From assembly GCA_030628755.1 (NCBI GenBank), contig DAOVQH010000113.1, positions 1-7,649 of the forward strand: DNA of 7,649 nucleotides. The letters run 5' to 3'. Source of the DNA: Candidatus Cloacimonadota bacterium (GTDB lineage: Bacteria > Cloacimonadota > Cloacimonadia > Cloacimonadales > TCS61). This document shows positions 6,511-7,649 of this stretch, piece by piece. Within the stretch, counting starts at the first letter, position 1. Each line of letters begins with the position of its first letter. Under the pieces are notes generated by a model. It saw nothing but the letters and a program-made list of their open reading frames with translations. It was not told the origin of the DNA and ran no database searches. A program made the position numbers and the translations under genes.

Positions 6511-7053
6511 CTATTTGACGATACCCAAATTTTCCCATTCAAGATCTAAAATCATATCACTATATGAAAAACTAATTAAATCTTTAGGGTGAATCTCAAA
6601 TATTTTCAGGTATTCTTCACATTGGCTTAGAAGCTTATCTCGTCCAATTGTTCCTGTTGTATCTATTGCTTCGATTTCAATAAAAGAACCGAGTCTATCA
6701 ACAGCATCTATATGGAACTTAATATTATCTATAAAGTAAATTTCTCTCTTCTTCTTTACAACAACAAGAATTCCTAAAGAATTAGTTAGAATTTCTTTCA
6801 ATGTTGAATTGCTTGTAGGATAATAGATGGTTATAATTGATTCCTTAGGACCAACTTTGTCTTCACGATTGTAATAAATGAGGTTATGCTCAATATTTCC
6901 TTCACGGAGTTTTAACCTTCCATTTGGACAATTGAAATATGTATCAACTTGGTGGTCAATACCTTTGAAGATTGCGTTTCTTTCTTTCAGAATCTTCCTA
7001 ATAATATCTATTTGCTTAAAACGAGATTTGATTTCTATGTTTTGATGGCTCAT
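6511..7053 (-). CDS. CYTH-domain protein (class IV adenylate cyclase / triphosphatase-like)
   Basis: A 180-aa soluble protein covering a complete CYTH triphosphate tunnel domain. Visible signatures are NIEIK (5-9), DHQVDTYF (33-40), GRLKLRE (45-51), LIYYNRED (58-65), VKKKREIYF (99-107), FHIDAVDRLGSFIEIEAI (113-130) and a C-terminal SFSYSDMI (161-168). The alternating Lys/Arg and Glu/Asp residues would line the tunnel that binds a triphosphate and metal ions. This pattern, including the LIYY.R and QVDTYF strings, is closest to CyaB-like class IV adenylate cyclases. Thiamine-triphosphatase or tripolyphosphatase activity is equally possible from sequence. The usual ExExK signature is NxExK here. 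The ATG at 7053 has AGGAG eight bases upstream. It is followed by 260 bases before the kinase, so it is probably transcribed separately. No clear terminator follows it. Confidence 0.88.
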   Translation of the reverse strand: MSHQNIEIKSRFKQIDIIRKILKERNAIFKGIDHQVDTYFNCPNGRLKLREGNIEHNLIYYNREDKVGPKESIITIYYPTSNSTLKEILTNSLGILVVVKKKREIYFIDNIKFHIDAVDRLGSFIEIEAIDTTGTIGRDKLLSQCEEYLKIFEIHPKDLISFSYSDMILDLEWENLGIVK

Positions 7054-7227
7054 ACTTTATTCTCCTGTAAGGGAAATTTCGGATAATGCCTTGTGTGTTT
7101 CCATTTTGGAGTATATCTACTGTATAGGATATATATATCTTAGAATAAATTTTAAATCTCAGTTAGCAGAGAAAAAGTCAAGGAAAATTCCGTTGTCGTT
7201 TATATATCCCTTTTTCTGCATTCTTCC

Positions 7228-7649
7228 TTAGCCCTTTTCGGGAGCGATAATTCCAAATAAATTCTTCTCGTAATTTTTTCTTTCTCCAAGATACATTCTC
7301 AAAGAGGGTTCAATGTAGTTAAATCCATTTCTCAAAAGCATCTGAATTGCATCACAATTTGTTTCTGGAACTCCTATGGTCAATATCTTTTTTGAATATT
7401 TTGTCATAATGGAACAGAGGAGCACCTCAGCAGCCTTCTGACTTTCTGCAATCAATGGACCAATCGTGAAATGTTCCTCTACACGGGACCTTACAATCGC
7501 ATAGGCTGATATTCTTTTATTTTTTATAATATAGACTGAGTTCCTGAATTCTTCAAGAAGTTTCTTTGTTACTCTATCACGAGAGAGCCCTATCTTTTCC
7601 CTGTCAAAACTGACTATTTCATTAGCCATTTTGGGGTCATAAGGTAATG
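7228..7649 (-). CDS. GNAT family acetyltransferase, C-terminal part (runs off the right edge)
   Basis: About 140 C-terminal residues of an acetyl-CoA-dependent N-acetyltransferase. From the ATG at 7629 (residue 1) the visible pieces are a VSFDREKIGLSRDR segment (6-19), a central strand pair ending ISAYAIVRS (40-48), TIGPLIAES (55-63), a helix KAAEVLLCSI and the closing GFNYIEPSLRMYLGE (102-116). The order matches the second half of two-lobed GNAT proteins with an Acetyltransf_18-type C-terminal region. The frame stays open from 7629 to the window edge (LPYDPK precedes the methionine) and there is no ribosome site before the ATG at 7629. I therefore treat it as an internal methionine of a longer gene. 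The acceptor substrate is unknown. It lies 174 bases upstream of the CYTH gene on the same strand. Confidence 0.8.
   Translation of the reverse strand, partial: LPYDPKMANEIVSFDREKIGLSRDRVTKKLLEEFRNSVYIIKNKRISAYAIVRSRVEEHFTIGPLIAESQKAAEVLLCSIMTKYSKKILTIGVPETNCDAIQMLLRNGFNYIEPSLRMYLGERKNYEKNLFGIIAPEKG

Noticed and set aside
7128..7139. Palindrome GATATATATATC upstream of the CYTH gene as an operator
   Set aside because: A simple AT alternation is expected by chance in this composition and no second site or matching regulator was seen.
7176..7181. TTGACT as a -35 box for the CYTH gene
   Set aside because: The nearest good -10-like hexamer (TAAAAT) is 21 bases away, too far for a usual promoter.

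Overview
The window is AT-rich DNA in which every supportable gene lies on the minus strand. Low GC, LytS/LytTR-type signalling with a 7TMR-DISM sensor, an RND/MMPL-type exporter and GC-richer palindromic repeats between genes together suggest an environmental Gram-negative bacterium, perhaps of the FCB group or Cloacimonadota-like. That placement is an impression from gene style, not a measurement.

Read in the direction of transcription (high to low coordinates), the order is as follows. (1) The C-terminal part of a GNAT acetyltransferase runs off the right edge. (2) A CYTH-domain protein resembles class IV adenylate cyclases and triphosphatases. (3) A 609-aa sensor kinase has a 7TMR-DISM input region and a LytS-type His_kinase domain. 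(4) A 216-bp gap is filled with repeat-like palindromes. (5) A cytoplasmic transglutaminase-fold protein has an intact Cys-His-Asp triad. (6) A LytTR-family response regulator follows. (7) A 350-bp region without an intact gene holds a nested REP-like palindrome, a 9-bp tandem repeat, a 13-bp direct repeat and the remnant of a small gene that has lost its start. (8) A tight two-gene unit encodes a DUF1801 protein and a BtrH_N/DUF4872 protein, closed by a good rho-independent terminator. (9) The N-terminal part of an RND/MMPL-family exporter runs off the left edge.

The most notable arrangement is the kinase - transglutaminase - regulator cluster. A LytS/LytTR pair, normally adjacent, is split by an enzyme of the transglutaminase/cysteine-protease superfamily. 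All three genes face the same way, so the enzyme may be a co-transcribed part or the output of the signalling pathway. The second is the DUF1801-BtrH_N pair, an acyltransferase-like protein with no carrier protein or other biosynthetic gene visible nearby. No tRNA, rRNA, CRISPR array, transposase or phage gene was seen. The repeats between genes look like decayed or non-autonomous elements.
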